Source: Thermohalobaculum sp039805905 (GTDB lineage: Bacteria; Pseudomonadota; Alphaproteobacteria; Rhodobacterales; Rhodobacteraceae). From it: 64,000 nt of DNA. Below the pieces are notes generated by a model. It worked only from the letters and a program-made list of their open reading frames with translations. It had not been told where the DNA came from and ran no database searches. This document shows positions 1 to 7,834 of the stretch, in pieces. The first letter of the stretch is position 1. Every line of letters starts with the position of its first letter. The DNA lies in the NCBI GenBank assembly GCA_039805905.1, contig JBDIVM010000007.1, positions 186,001 to 250,000 of the forward strand, written 5' to 3'. The position numbers and the translations under genes are program-made.

Positions 1-637
1 CGGGGTCCATGTCCCGGCCCTCGCCGAACCAGTAGGGCTGGCCGATGTGGTGGACGCCCGCGATCGGCAGGCCGGACTGGCGGTGCATGCCGGTCATGCC
101 ACCGAGCGAGGCGCCGCAGACGGTCGAGCCGTGATAGCCGTTCCTGCGCCCGATGAAGATCTTCTTCGTCGGCTTGCCCATCGCGTCCCAGTAGGTCCGC
201 GCCATGCGGAACACGGTGTCGTTCGATTCCGAGCCCGAATTGGTGAAGAATACCCGGTTCATGTGCGCGGGCGCGGCCTTGCACAGCATCTCGGCGAACT
301 CGGCCGCCGCCGGATGGGTGCACTGGAAGAAGGTGTTGTAGTAGGGCAGCTGGCGCATCTGGCGCGCGACCGCATCGACGATCTCGTCGCGGCCGTAGCC
401 CACGTTCATGCACCAGAGCCCGGCCATGCCGTCGAGGATGCGGTTGCCCTCGGAATCGGTGAGCCAGCAGCCGCTGGCCGCAGTGATGACGCGCGCACCC
501 TTCGCATTCAGCTCCTTCGTGTCCATGAAGGGGTGCCAGTGGTGGGCGGCGTCCATCGCCTGGTATTCGGCGGTGGTGCGAAGGTTGGGCGCGACGGTCT
601 TCGGGGAGCCCGTCGGGGCGTTCACTGCGGCGTTCAT
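1..637 (-). CDS. Class III (omega-amino acid type) aminotransferase, 3' end beyond window
   Basis: PLP-dependent fold-type I transaminase; about 212 N-terminal residues are visible and the catalytic Lys lies outside. Translation from the ATG at 637 shows the class III start: an aromatic WHPF motif near residue 34, a GxWLTDSEGN strand, DGMAGLWC, the FFTNSGSESND cofactor-phosphate motif and a YHGST motif. This subgroup usually moves amino groups from omega-amines such as putrescine or beta-alanine to pyruvate. It is transcribed in the same direction as, and just downstream of, the GntR regulator, and a palindromic operator candidate lies 44 bases upstream of its start. Agmatinase and a glutamylputrescine-synthetase-like gene on the other side support a polyamine role. 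The exact substrate is inferred. Confidence 0.85.
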   Translation of the reverse strand, partial: MNAAVNAPTGSPKTVAPNLRTTAEYQAMDAAHHWHPFMDTKELNAKGARVITAASGCWLTDSEGNRILDGMAGLWCMNVGYGRDEIVDAVARQMRQLPYYNTFFQCTHPAAAEFAEMLCKAAPAHMNRVFFTNSGSESNDTVFRMARTYWDAMGKPTKKIFIGRRNGYHGSTVCGASLGGMTGMHRQSGLPIAGVHHIGQPYWFGEGRDMDP

Positions 638-678
638 GGCGGCGGTCCTGCTGTGGGGGTGATTCCCGGTGGTCAGAT

Positions 679-692
679 TTTGTGATCACAAA
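679..692. promoter_or_regulatory. Palindromic operator candidate TTTGTGATCACAAA
   Basis: Perfect 14-base palindrome overlapping the stop codon of the GntR-family gene and 41 bases upstream of the aminotransferase start. Its core TTTGTGATCACA recurs in the divergent promoter region at 1404-1415. FCD-type GntR proteins typically bind such short palindromes, so it is the likely site through which the adjacent regulator acts on the aminotransferase. Confidence 0.6.
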
Positions 693-1372
693 CCTGTGTG
701 GTCAAGGGCCAGACTGCGGAGCAGCGCCGCGCCCTGGGCGATGTCCGCACGGATCGCCTCGGCCAGCGCAGAGCCGTCGCGCGCCGCCAGGGCCGCCAGT
801 GCGGCGCCGTGGTAGTCGGCCAGCGCGGCGGTGCCGAGCCGGCCGTAAATCCGGCGCATGAAGGGGGCGGTCTGCAGCCAGACGCTTTCCACCAACGCCA
901 TCAGTGCAGGCGCGCCGGCCAGCGCATAGAGCGTGGTGTGGAACGCGGTGTTCGCCCGCACATAGCCCGCTGCATCGCCTTCGCTGAGGCAGCGGTCGAT
1001 GGCGGCATCGAGCGCCTTCATCATTGAAATCGTTTGCTTGTCTACATGAGGCAGGGCGCGGAGCGCCAGCTCAGGCTCGAGCAGCTCGCGGGCGCGGAAG
1101 AGCTCGGCGAGGCGCCCGGCATCGGGAACCGGCACCGAGACGCGGCCCGACGGCGTCATCTCCAGCGCTCGTTCCGCGACCAGCCGGCGCACCGCCTCGC
1201 GGGCCGGGGTCATCGACACGCCGAGGCGCTCGGCAAGCCCCCGCAGCGTGACCGAATCGCCCGGTGCCATCTCGCCGGCGAGGATGCGGGCGCGCAGGTC
1301 GCGGTAAACCCGCTCATGGGCAGGGATTTCCGCTGCGCTCTCTGCCGCAGGGGCGCGTCGGGGCAGGGCCAT
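686..1372 (-). CDS. GntR family transcriptional regulator (FCD domain)
   Basis: A 228-residue DNA-binding regulator. The winged helix spans roughly residues 17-80 (HERVYRDLRARILAGEMAPGD, then the recognition helix LGVSMTPAREAVRRL) and an all-helical FCD ligand domain follows to about residue 215, with a FHTTLYALAG segment typical of the family. The reading frame is open further upstream, but the ATG at 1372 is preceded by GAGGAAG at good spacing and begins just before the domain, so it is preferred. It sits between the aminotransferase (same strand) and agmatinase (divergent), with near-identical palindromes on each side, so it probably controls both arms and itself. The ligand is unknown; a polyamine or a product of it is a reasonable guess. 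Confidence 0.88.
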   Translation of the reverse strand: MALPRRAPAAESAAEIPAHERVYRDLRARILAGEMAPGDSVTLRGLAERLGVSMTPAREAVRRLVAERALEMTPSGRVSVPVPDAGRLAELFRARELLEPELALRALPHVDKQTISMMKALDAAIDRCLSEGDAAGYVRANTAFHTTLYALAGAPALMALVESVWLQTAPFMRRIYGRLGTAALADYHGAALAALAARDGSALAEAIRADIAQGAALLRSLALDHTGL

Positions 1373-1403
1373 GCGCTTCCTCGTCTCTTGCGTTTCGTCC
1401 CTG

Positions 1404-1415
1404 TTTGTGATCACA
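1404..1415. promoter_or_regulatory. Palindromic operator candidate in the divergent gntR/agmatinase region
   Basis: Contains the perfect 10-base palindrome TGTGATCACA at 1406-1415 preceded by TT, matching the site at 679-692. It lies 32 bases before the regulator start and 40 bases before the agmatinase start, where it could repress both divergent promoters. Confidence 0.6.
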
Positions 1416-1454
1416 TCCGCGCCGCCTGTCAAATCAAGTTGCCGAGCCTGACCC

Positions 1455-2417
1455 ATGCCCGCCGACCGCTTCCGCAAGGACTATGCCTTTCTGGCCACCG
1501 ACGCCCATGCCGTCACCCATGACGAGCAGATGTATTCCGGCGCGCTGAGCTTCTGCCGGCGGCGCTATGCGCGCGACCTCGCGGGCGTGGACCTTGCGGT
1601 GATCGGCGTGCCCTTCGACACCTCGGTCTCGAACCGGCCCGGCTGCCGCTTCGGCCCGCGGGGCATCCGCGCCGCCTCGGCCCAGCTCTCCTGGAGCCAC
1701 GCCTGGCCCTCGCCCTTCGACCCGTTCGAGCGGCTGAGCGTGGCCGACTGGGGCGACATCGACTTCGACTTCGGCCATCCGGAGCAGGTGCCGGCGCAGA
1801 TCGAGGCGGCGATCTCGCATGTGATCGGGCAGGGGGCGGCGGCGCTCGTCCTCGGCGGCGACCATTTCACCACCTACCCCAGCCTGCGCGCCCATGCGGC
1901 GAAGCACGGGGACGGGCTGAGCCTGATCCATTTCGACGCCCATTGCGACACGGCGATCCTGGACGACACGCGCATCGACCACGGCACCATGTTCCACCAT
2001 GCGGCGCGCGAGGGGATCGTCGACCCGAAGCGGTCGATCCAGGTGGGAATCCGGACGACCTATTACGATCCTTCGGACTTCGTGGTCCGCGACGCCAACG
2101 CCGTGCATGAGGGCGGCATCGACGCCACGGTGGCGGCGATCCGCGAGGTGGTGGGCGGCAACCGCTGCTACCTGACCTTCGACATCGACTGCCTGGACCC
2201 CGCCTTCGCGCCCGGCACCGGCACGCCGGTGTGCGGCGGTCTCAGCACCTGGCAGGCGAAGGAGATCATCCGGCGGCTGGACGGCATCGACCTCGTCGGC
2301 ATGGACGTCGTCGAGGTGGCGCCGCCCTATGACCATGCCGAGATCACCGCGCTCGCCGGCGCCACCATCGCGCTGGAGCTGATCTGCCTCTTCGCCCGCC
2401 TCAGGACCCCATCATGA
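1455..2417 (+). CDS. speB: Agmatinase / ureohydrolase family protein
   Basis: A 320-residue binuclear manganese hydrolase of the arginase superfamily, normal length for agmatinase, which splits agmatine (or a related guanidino compound) into putrescine and urea. Metal ligands are readable: GGDHF (His137), FDAHCD (Asp161, His163, Asp165) and FDIDCLDP (Asp243, Asp245), followed by APGTGTP. Its last four bases form an ATGA overlap with the next gene, a gamma-glutamylputrescine-synthetase-like enzyme, so the pair is translationally coupled. That partner favours agmatinase over guanidinobutyrase or formimidoylglutamase, but substrate choice in this family cannot be settled by motif. Confidence 0.88.
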   Translation: MPADRFRKDYAFLATDAHAVTHDEQMYSGALSFCRRRYARDLAGVDLAVIGVPFDTSVSNRPGCRFGPRGIRAASAQLSWSHAWPSPFDPFERLSVADWGDIDFDFGHPEQVPAQIEAAISHVIGQGAAALVLGGDHFTTYPSLRAHAAKHGDGLSLIHFDAHCDTAILDDTRIDHGTMFHHAAREGIVDPKRSIQVGIRTTYYDPSDFVVRDANAVHEGGIDATVAAIREVVGGNRCYLTFDIDCLDPAFAPGTGTPVCGGLSTWQAKEIIRRLDGIDLVGMDVVEVAPPYDHAEITALAGATIALELICLFARLRTPS

Positions 2418-3787
2418 GCTTCGACCGTACCGAGACCAGGAACTTCGACGACTGCCTCGCCGCCTTCCGCAGGGCCCACCCGGCGATCGAGGCGGCCGAG
2501 GTCTACGTGACCGATCTGAACGGGGTCGCCCGCGGCAAGCTGATCCCGGCCGAGATGCTGGGCAAGCTGACGACCGGCGGCATGAAGATCCCGGTCTCGA
2601 CGGTCGGACTCGACGTCTTCGGGGCGGACGTGGCCGAGGCGGGGATCGCGATCGAGACCGGCGATCCGGACGGCAACATGGTGCCGATCCCCGAGACGCT
2701 GGCACCGATGCTGTGGGCGGGCCGGCCGACGGCGCAGCTGCAGTGCATGCTGACCAATGCGGACGGGATCACCCCCTGTCCCTACGATCCGCGCGAGGTG
2801 CTGGCGCGGGTCATCAAGCGGGCGCGGGCGATGGGCTATGCGCCGGTCGTCGCGCTCGAGCAGGAGTTCTACCTGATCGACCCGCGCGAGCCGCTGCCGC
2901 CGGTGAATCCGGTGGCAGGCGGACGGCTGAACCGCTCGCAGATCTTCGACATGGAGGTGATGCGCGCCTTCGAGCCGGTGATGTCGGGCATCGCGCGGGC
3001 CGCGCAGGCGCTCGGCGCGCCGGCCGAGACGGTGATCTGCGAGTTCGGCGCCGGGCAGTTCGAGATGAACCTGCGCCACGTTCCCGATGCGCTGGCCGCG
3101 GCCGACCACATGGTGGCGCTGAAGCGGGCGATCCGCGGGGTCGCGCGCGCCAACGGGATGGACGCAACCTTCATGCCGAAACCCTACGGCAACATGGCGG
3201 GCTCGGGCATGCACATCCATGTCAGCCTGGCCGACGCGCAGGGCCGCAATGTCTTCGATGGCGGCGGGCACGAGCCGAACGGGCTGCTCCGCAACGCGGT
3301 CGCGGGCATGCTGGCGACCATGGGCGACGCGATGCTGGTCTTCGCGCCGCACCACAACGGCTACCGGCGCTTCGTCCCCGGCTCCTACGCACCGGTGGTG
3401 GCCTGCTGGGGCTTCGACAACCGCTCGGTGCCGGTCCGCGTCCCCGAGGTGGCCGGCAGGGGCGCGCGGATCGAGCACCGGGTCTCGGGTTCGGACGCCA
3501 ATCCCTACCTGCTGGCGGCGGCGGTTCTGGCCGGGATGCTCGAGGGGATCGCCAAGGGGCTGGAGCCGGACGCGCCGGTCGCCAACGAGGCCAGCGCCGA
3601 TGCGGGCGAGCCGCTGCCCTCGAGCTGGAACCTGGCCGAGCAGCGCTTCTCTGAATCGGACTTCATCGCCGAGTGGCTGGGCGAGGAGTTTCGCCACGTC
3701 TTCGGCGCCATGAAGCGGCAGGAGCGGGCGACGATCATGGCCCGCGTGTCGGATGTGGAGTACAACGCCTACCTGCGCACGGTCTGA
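2414..3787 (+). CDS. Glutamine synthetase family enzyme, probable gamma-glutamylputrescine synthetase
   Basis: A 457-residue glutamine-synthetase-fold ligase. The N-terminal beta-grasp domain has the DLNGVARGK signature (about residue 34) of the PuuA/GlnA3-like branch rather than nitrogen-assimilating GlnA. Catalytic segments follow in order: LEQEF (metal Glu149, Glu151), CEFGAGQFEMN (Glu210, Glu217), GSGMHIHVS (His267) and a late IEHRVSGSDANPY stretch. No adenylylation Tyr loop typical of GlnA was recognised. It overlaps agmatinase by ATGA, consistent with putrescine made by agmatinase being glutamylated by ATP. A PuuD-like hydrolase for the end of that pathway is encoded far downstream at 21.4 kb. 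Confidence 0.85.
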   Translation: MSFDRTETRNFDDCLAAFRRAHPAIEAAEVYVTDLNGVARGKLIPAEMLGKLTTGGMKIPVSTVGLDVFGADVAEAGIAIETGDPDGNMVPIPETLAPMLWAGRPTAQLQCMLTNADGITPCPYDPREVLARVIKRARAMGYAPVVALEQEFYLIDPREPLPPVNPVAGGRLNRSQIFDMEVMRAFEPVMSGIARAAQALGAPAETVICEFGAGQFEMNLRHVPDALAAADHMVALKRAIRGVARANGMDATFMPKPYGNMAGSGMHIHVSLADAQGRNVFDGGGHEPNGLLRNAVAGMLATMGDAMLVFAPHHNGYRRFVPGSYAPVVACWGFDNRSVPVRVPEVAGRGARIEHRVSGSDANPYLLAAAVLAGMLEGIAKGLEPDAPVANEASADAGEPLPSSWNLAEQRFSESDFIAEWLGEEFRHVFGAMKRQERATIMARVSDVEYNAYLRTV

Positions 3788-3791
3788 GCTT

Positions 3792-3821
3792 GCCCGGCCG
3801 GTGCCCGCGGCACCGCCGGGC
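3792..3821 (+). terminator. Hairpin after the polyamine operon
   Basis: Arms 3792-3805 and 3809-3821 pair over 13 base pairs with one bulged C and a CGC loop, starting four bases after the stop codon at 3787. There is no U-run, so it is a candidate terminator or mRNA-stabilising hairpin rather than a classical intrinsic terminator. Confidence 0.5.
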
Positions 3822-3983
3822 GGACCGTCGGTACCATGCGGGAGCGCGGCCGGCAGACACGGGTCGGCAGACACGGTAACGTGACCGCATGCGAACGCCC
3901 CGCCGGTGTCGGATGAACCGCTTCGGCGCTATGCTCGGCCTGGTAGTGTTTGCCCGGCCTGCGTTCCAGGGAAGACGGTCCCG

Positions 3984-4691
3984 ATGGCAGCAGATCATCC
4001 GAAAGGCGGCGGCAGGGCCGCGCCGGCGACAGGCTGGCGCGTTGTCCTCGCGGCGGTGGCGCTGGCGGCGCTGGTGCTGCTCGGCGTCGGGCTCGGCTTC
4101 AGCGAGTTCGGCCGGAACCTCGATCCGGAGGTGCTGATCGGGCGCATCCGCAACTACGGCGCCTGGGGCGCGGTGGCGGTCGTGGCACTGATGGTGGTGC
4201 ACAGCTTCGTGCCGTTCCCGGCCGAAATCCTGGCGCTCTGCGCCGGGGCGGTCTACGGCACAATCTGGGGCACGGCGCTGATCTGGGCCGGGGCGATGGC
4301 GGGGGCGGCGCTCTCGTTCGGCCTGGCGCGCTGGCTGGGCCGGCCCTTCGTCACCACGGTGCTTGGGCCCGAGCGCGGCGCGAGGGTCGATGCCTGGACG
4401 GCCGAGCAGGGCGCGGCGGCGCTCCTGGTCGCGCGCTTCGTGCCGGTGATCGCCTTCAACCTGATCAACTACGCGGCCGGGCTGACCCGGGTGGGCTGGG
4501 GCACCTTTTTGTGGACCACCGGGCTCGGCATCCTGCCGCTGACGCTGGTCATGGTCTGGATGGGCTCGGCGATGGTGACGCTGAGCTGGCCTTGGCTGCT
4601 GGGCGTGAGCGCGGCGGGGATGGTGGTGATCTGCGGCGGCCATTGGTGCCTGCGCAGGCGGGGATGGACCGGGGGGCGGAGCGCGCCCTGA
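3984..4691 (+). CDS. TVP38/TMEM64 (VTT domain) family inner-membrane protein
   Basis: A 235-residue polytopic membrane protein of the DedA-like VTT superfamily. After a basic N-terminus there is a membrane segment at about residues 18-37, then the conserved core with PAEILALCAGAVYG, a GAALSFGLARWLGRP half-helix, and the second re-entrant motif RFVPVIAFNLINYAAGLT, then two more helices. The open frame extends back to 3906, but the ATG at 3984 is chosen because it sits right before the first helix and after a purine-rich GGAAG. Family members are implicated in lipid scrambling or membrane homeostasis; the substrate here is unknown. It stands alone between the polyamine operon and a long non-coding stretch. 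Confidence 0.8.
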   Translation: MAADHPKGGGRAAPATGWRVVLAAVALAALVLLGVGLGFSEFGRNLDPEVLIGRIRNYGAWGAVAVVALMVVHSFVPFPAEILALCAGAVYGTIWGTALIWAGAMAGAALSFGLARWLGRPFVTTVLGPERGARVDAWTAEQGAAALLVARFVPVIAFNLINYAAGLTRVGWGTFLWTTGLGILPLTLVMVWMGSAMVTLSWPWLLGVSAAGMVVICGGHWCLRRRGWTGGRSAP

Positions 4692-5063
4692 ACGGCCGGC
4701 CGGGCGAAGGCGGGGACTGGCTCACAGGATGCAGGTGAGGCCCGGTTGACCTGCGCGCTACCGGGCGGGGCGGACGGGTCGGCCGGCGTGGAGCGCTGCC
4801 CGTTCAGCCCGGCGCTACACGGGCTGGCCCCGCATCCGCCCGCGTCGCCTCGGTCGTCGGATTACCGTTCCATGCGCGGGGCGTCTCCACGCCCGGACGG
4901 GTGGCGGCGCCGCGCGGATTCTCCGGTGACCCGTAAGTGCAGGCTCGCATGAAGCCATCACCTTGTCTCCCGCATCGGATAACCGTGTGTTAGGGGAGCG
5001 CAATCGACGGGCTTGGCGGTGCCGTCCGGGAGAGTAGTTTCCGCTCGTAACCATTAGATGAGG
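4692..5063. other. Gene-free stretch of about 370 bases
   Basis: No convincing coding region, RNA gene or repeat was recognised. Short open frames here lack ribosome-binding sites and have composition expected of GC-rich shadow frames. It ends at the sharp drop in GC that marks the nucleotidyltransferase islet. Confidence 0.5.
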
Positions 5064-5435
5064 TCAACCCTTTGGCGGAAACCAAACGCAGACGACGTTT
5101 CTCTCAGTATAAACGGGTTCCTCTGCTGCGGCGATGACCTTCCGGCACATGGGGTCACCAAGGGGCTGGCAGTGAAGCTGCCCCGGCAACTGAGTGCTGA
5201 TGCAGGCGAAGTGGTCGGCTTGGTTCCGTTCCCACCATTCGCTTGTGAGTGCGTTGCCGCCGGCGAAATCAATTACGATATCAACATCGCTGTCATCCCG
5301 GTGGTCGCCCCGCACCCGGCTTCCGAACAAATACACAGTTGCAGTGGTGTTTTCCGACCATTCAGCGAGTATCGAGGCGAGTCCGATTAGCTCACTTAGT
5401 TTTCCGACGCGAGATTTCGCCACAGACGAGTTCAT
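5064..5435 (-). CDS. Minimal nucleotidyltransferase (MNT) domain protein
   Basis: A 123-residue protein with the polymerase-beta-type nucleotidyltransferase signature LFGSRVRGDHRDDSDVDIVI: the GS pair at the start and the DxD metal ligands at its end. Stand-alone proteins of this size are usually the antitoxin half of HEPN-MNT toxin-antitoxin pairs, AMPylating or binding the HEPN partner. No HEPN gene (Rx4-6H motif) is visible on either side; the neighbour is a tiny membrane protein ending four bases upstream of this start. The region is clearly more AT-rich than its surroundings, a sign of acquisition. The C-terminal half is not recognised. A GGAGG lies about 12 bases before the start, slightly far. 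Confidence 0.7.
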   Translation of the reverse strand: MNSSVAKSRVGKLSELIGLASILAEWSENTTATVYLFGSRVRGDHRDDSDVDIVIDFAGGNALTSEWWERNQADHFACISTQLPGQLHCQPLGDPMCRKVIAAAEEPVYTERNVVCVWFPPKG

Positions 5436-5439
5436 CAGA

Positions 5440-5634
5440 TCAATCTACCTCCGGAACATTCCATCTCTTAAAGGCAATTATCCACGTAATAATTATTCCG
5501 ACATAGGGTATTAAAGCAAAAAGACTCCACCAACCGCTATGGCCAGTGCGCCGCAATATTTTCCAGAGCGGTATTACCCAGCTGATGAGCAAAATTATGA
5601 TCAGTAAACCGATAGGTCCGATATTATTAAACAT
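5440..5634 (-). CDS. Small two-helix inner-membrane protein
   Basis: A 64-residue protein starting at the ATG at 5634, which follows GGAGG by six bases, a strong site that rules out the longer open frame. It has two membrane segments (about residues 6-23 and 37-55) around a conserved-looking loop WKILRRTGHSGWW. The K/R-x-G-x-x-GWW loop between two helices resembles small uncharacterised membrane proteins common in proteobacteria. It is transcribed first and the MNT gene starts four bases after its stop, so they form a two-gene unit. GC is low: 21 of 60 bases in 5581-5640. No function can be assigned. Confidence 0.6.
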   Translation of the reverse strand: MFNNIGPIGLLIIILLISWVIPLWKILRRTGHSGWWSLFALIPYVGIIITWIIAFKRWNVPEVD

Positions 5635-5944
5635 GCTAGACCTCCAACGTTTGGATAGCCCATAGGGCGGGCTCACCCGAGCCCACCAAGCTTCTGTGCG
5701 CGCGCGCAATCCACCGCGACCGCCGACAACGGCATCCTAACCACAGCCACCGTCGATCCTACAATGCCAATTGGCCGTCGCCCAATGACTGTCCCCCACG
5801 GCGCGGTGCTGTGCCCGGCGCTTCCGAGCACATTGCGGATATGTCGGGATCACCGGCCCCGCCCGCGCATTCTCCCGCTGCGCCCGGCGCCGGAATCGGC
5901 CATAACGGCCCGACTCACCCCCGGACGTCACCCCGGATCGCCGC
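5635..5944. other. Intergenic region between the AT-rich islet and the MFS gene
   Basis: About 310 bases with divergent genes at both ends, so it should hold both promoters; none is convincing by eye. On the plus strand a short frame from the GTG at 5811 encodes a GIGHNGP peptide, a motif that recurs in small alphaproteobacterial, often phage-associated, proteins. It lacks its own stop before running into the MFS gene in another frame and is not called as a gene. Confidence 0.4.
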
Positions 5945-7213
5945 ATGGGCACGCTGCTTTCCTTCACCGCGCTTTTCCTCTCGGTGCTGCTGGTGCAGCT
6001 CGGCTCGGGCACGCTCGGGCCGCTCGACGCGCTGGCGGGCTCGGTGCGCGGCTTCTCGCCCGGCGAGATCGGGCTGCTCGGCTCGGCGCATTTCCTCGGC
6101 TTCTTCGCCGGCTGCTGGCTGGCGCCGCGCTATATCGGGCAGGTTGGCCATTCCCGCGCCTTCGCCGCTGCGGCTTCCATCGGCGCCATCGGCGCGCTGC
6201 TGCATCCCGTCTTCGAGGGGCCCTGGCAGTGGGCGCTCCTTCGCCTTCTCACCGGCGTCGCGGTGGCCTCGGCCTACACGGTCTGCGAGAGCTGGCTGCA
6301 GGCGAAGATCGAGACCCGCAGCCGCGGCCGGGTGTTCGGGGTGTTCCGGGTGGTCGACATGAGCGGCTCGATCCTGGCGCAGGGGCTGATCGCGGTGCTC
6401 GACCCGGCCTCCTACGTCTCCTACAACATCGTCGCGGTATTCTGCTGCCTCTGCCTCCTGCCGCTCTCGCTCACCCGCCGCGATGCGCCCCCGGTCTCCG
6501 AGGCGCCGCGCCTGCAGCCGATCCGGGCGGCGCTGCTCTCGCCCTCGGCCTGCTTCGGCATCATCGTCGCCGGGCTGACGGGGGCGAGCTTCCGCATGGT
6601 CGGCCCGGTCTTCGGCATCGCCAACGCGCTGACCCAGACCGAGGTGGCGCTGTTCCTGACCGCGGGCGTCGTCGGCGGTGCCGCGGCGCAGTACCCGGTG
6701 GGCTGGATCGCCGACAAGACCGACCGGCGCAAGGTGCTGGTGGGGCTCTCGGCCGGCGCCATCGCCTCCAGCCTCGGCGTCGCCTGGCTGGTCGAGCCGG
6801 GCAACACCACCGTGGTGTTCGCCGGCGCCTTCCTGTTCGGCATGACCTCCTATCCAGTCTATTCGGTCTCGGCCGCCTATGCGAACGACTTCGCGCCCAA
6901 GGACTTCGTGGTCGAACTCAACGCCGCCCTGATCTTCTTCTACTCGATCGGCGCCATCGTCAGCCCGATCGTCACCGCCTGGCTGATCGCCGCCTACGGG
7001 CCGGCGGCGCTGTTCCTGTTCATCGCCGCGGCGCATCTGGCGCTGATCCTGTTCGCGCTCTACAGGATGACGAGGCGCAAGGCGCCGCGCCCGCGCGAAC
7101 CCTACCAGATGGTGCCCCGCACATCGATGATCATCGGCCGCCTGTTCGGACGGCAGAACGACGGCCGGATCGCCGGAAACCCCGCTCCCGCAACGGAAAG
7201 GACCGACCCATGA
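5945..7213 (+). CDS. MFS transporter, YcaD-like
   Basis: A 422-residue major facilitator with about twelve predicted membrane helices in two sets. The start is at the first hydrophobic helix (LLSFTALFLSVLLVQLGSG). ESWLQAKIETRSRGRVFGVFR between helices four and five and the cytoplasmic loop ADKTDRRK between the halves fit the YcaD/sugar-and-drug MFS branch. The C-terminus is a basic, Pro-rich tail. Its stop overlaps the start of the following glutathione transferase (ATGA), so the two are co-translated, which hints at export of a conjugated or toxic compound. The substrate is unknown. Confidence 0.82.
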   Translation: MGTLLSFTALFLSVLLVQLGSGTLGPLDALAGSVRGFSPGEIGLLGSAHFLGFFAGCWLAPRYIGQVGHSRAFAAAASIGAIGALLHPVFEGPWQWALLRLLTGVAVASAYTVCESWLQAKIETRSRGRVFGVFRVVDMSGSILAQGLIAVLDPASYVSYNIVAVFCCLCLLPLSLTRRDAPPVSEAPRLQPIRAALLSPSACFGIIVAGLTGASFRMVGPVFGIANALTQTEVALFLTAGVVGGAAAQYPVGWIADKTDRRKVLVGLSAGAIASSLGVAWLVEPGNTTVVFAGAFLFGMTSYPVYSVSAAYANDFAPKDFVVELNAALIFFYSIGAIVSPIVTAWLIAAYGPAALFLFIAAAHLALILFALYRMTRRKAPRPREPYQMVPRTSMIIGRLFGRQNDGRIAGNPAPATERTDP

Positions 7214-7824
7214 AGCTCTACCACTCGCCGACCTCGCCCTATGTGCGGAAGGTAATGGTCACACTCCACCTCACCGGCCAGCTCGGCGACGTCGAGCTGA
7301 TCCCGGGATCGGGCACGCCGCTCGAGGCGAACCCGCAGACGATCATGGCGAACCCGCTCGGCAAGGTGCCCTGCCTGGTGACCGACCGGGGCGAGGCGCT
7401 GTTCGACAGCCGGGTGATCACCCGCTACCTCGACTGGCGCGGCAAGGGCGGGCTCTACCCCGAGGGCGAGTCCTGCTTCCCGGTGCTGGCCGCCGAGGCG
7501 CTGGCCGACGGCATCACCGATGCGGGGCTGCTCGCCACCTACGAATGGCGGCTCCGGCCCGAGGCGATCCGGTTCCAGCCCTTCGTCGACGGCCAGGTGG
7601 GCAAGATCGAGCGCGGCCTCGACGTGCTCGATCGCACCGCCCTGGTGCTGGAGGGCCCGGTGAACGCCGCCAAGATCGCGGCCGGCGCCACGCTCGGCTA
7701 CATGGACTTCCGCTTCGCGCGGCTGAACTGGCGCGACACGAGGCCGAAGCTCGCCGCCTGGTACGAGGCCTTCGCTGCCACCCCGGCAATGCGGGCGACG
7801 GCCATCCCCCCCGACGCGAAGTAG
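7210..7824 (+). CDS. Glutathione S-transferase family protein
   Basis: A 204-residue soluble GST. The thioredoxin-fold N-domain opens with MKLYHSPTSPYVRK, where a Ser in SPTSPY is the likely glutathione-activating residue, followed by the cis-Pro segment GKVPCL and the FDSRVITRYLD motif. The alpha-helical domain ends with PKLAAWYEAFAATPAM, typical of the family. The class (beta/zeta-like bacterial) cannot be fixed. The start ATG overlaps the stop of the upstream MFS carrier; a LysE-type exporter begins ten bases after it, so three genes probably share a transcript. Confidence 0.87.
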   Translation: MKLYHSPTSPYVRKVMVTLHLTGQLGDVELIPGSGTPLEANPQTIMANPLGKVPCLVTDRGEALFDSRVITRYLDWRGKGGLYPEGESCFPVLAAEALADGITDAGLLATYEWRLRPEAIRFQPFVDGQVGKIERGLDVLDRTALVLEGPVNAAKIAAGATLGYMDFRFARLNWRDTRPKLAAWYEAFAATPAMRATAIPPDAK

Positions 7825-7834
7825 GCGGGCGCGG

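Noticed and set aside
47..685. Plus-strand open frames over the aminotransferase
   Set aside because: They are shadows of the minus-strand gene, which has clear class III transaminase motifs in its own frame.
2327..3874. Long minus-strand frame of 515 codons opposite the glutamine-synthetase-like gene
   Set aside because: Arg/His/Pro-rich translation with no motifs, typical of an antisense shadow in GC-rich DNA; the plus strand has full family signatures.
4746..5054. Short open frames in the 4.7-5.06 kb gap
   Set aside because: No ribosome-binding site, no recognisable domain, and overlapping frames on both strands.
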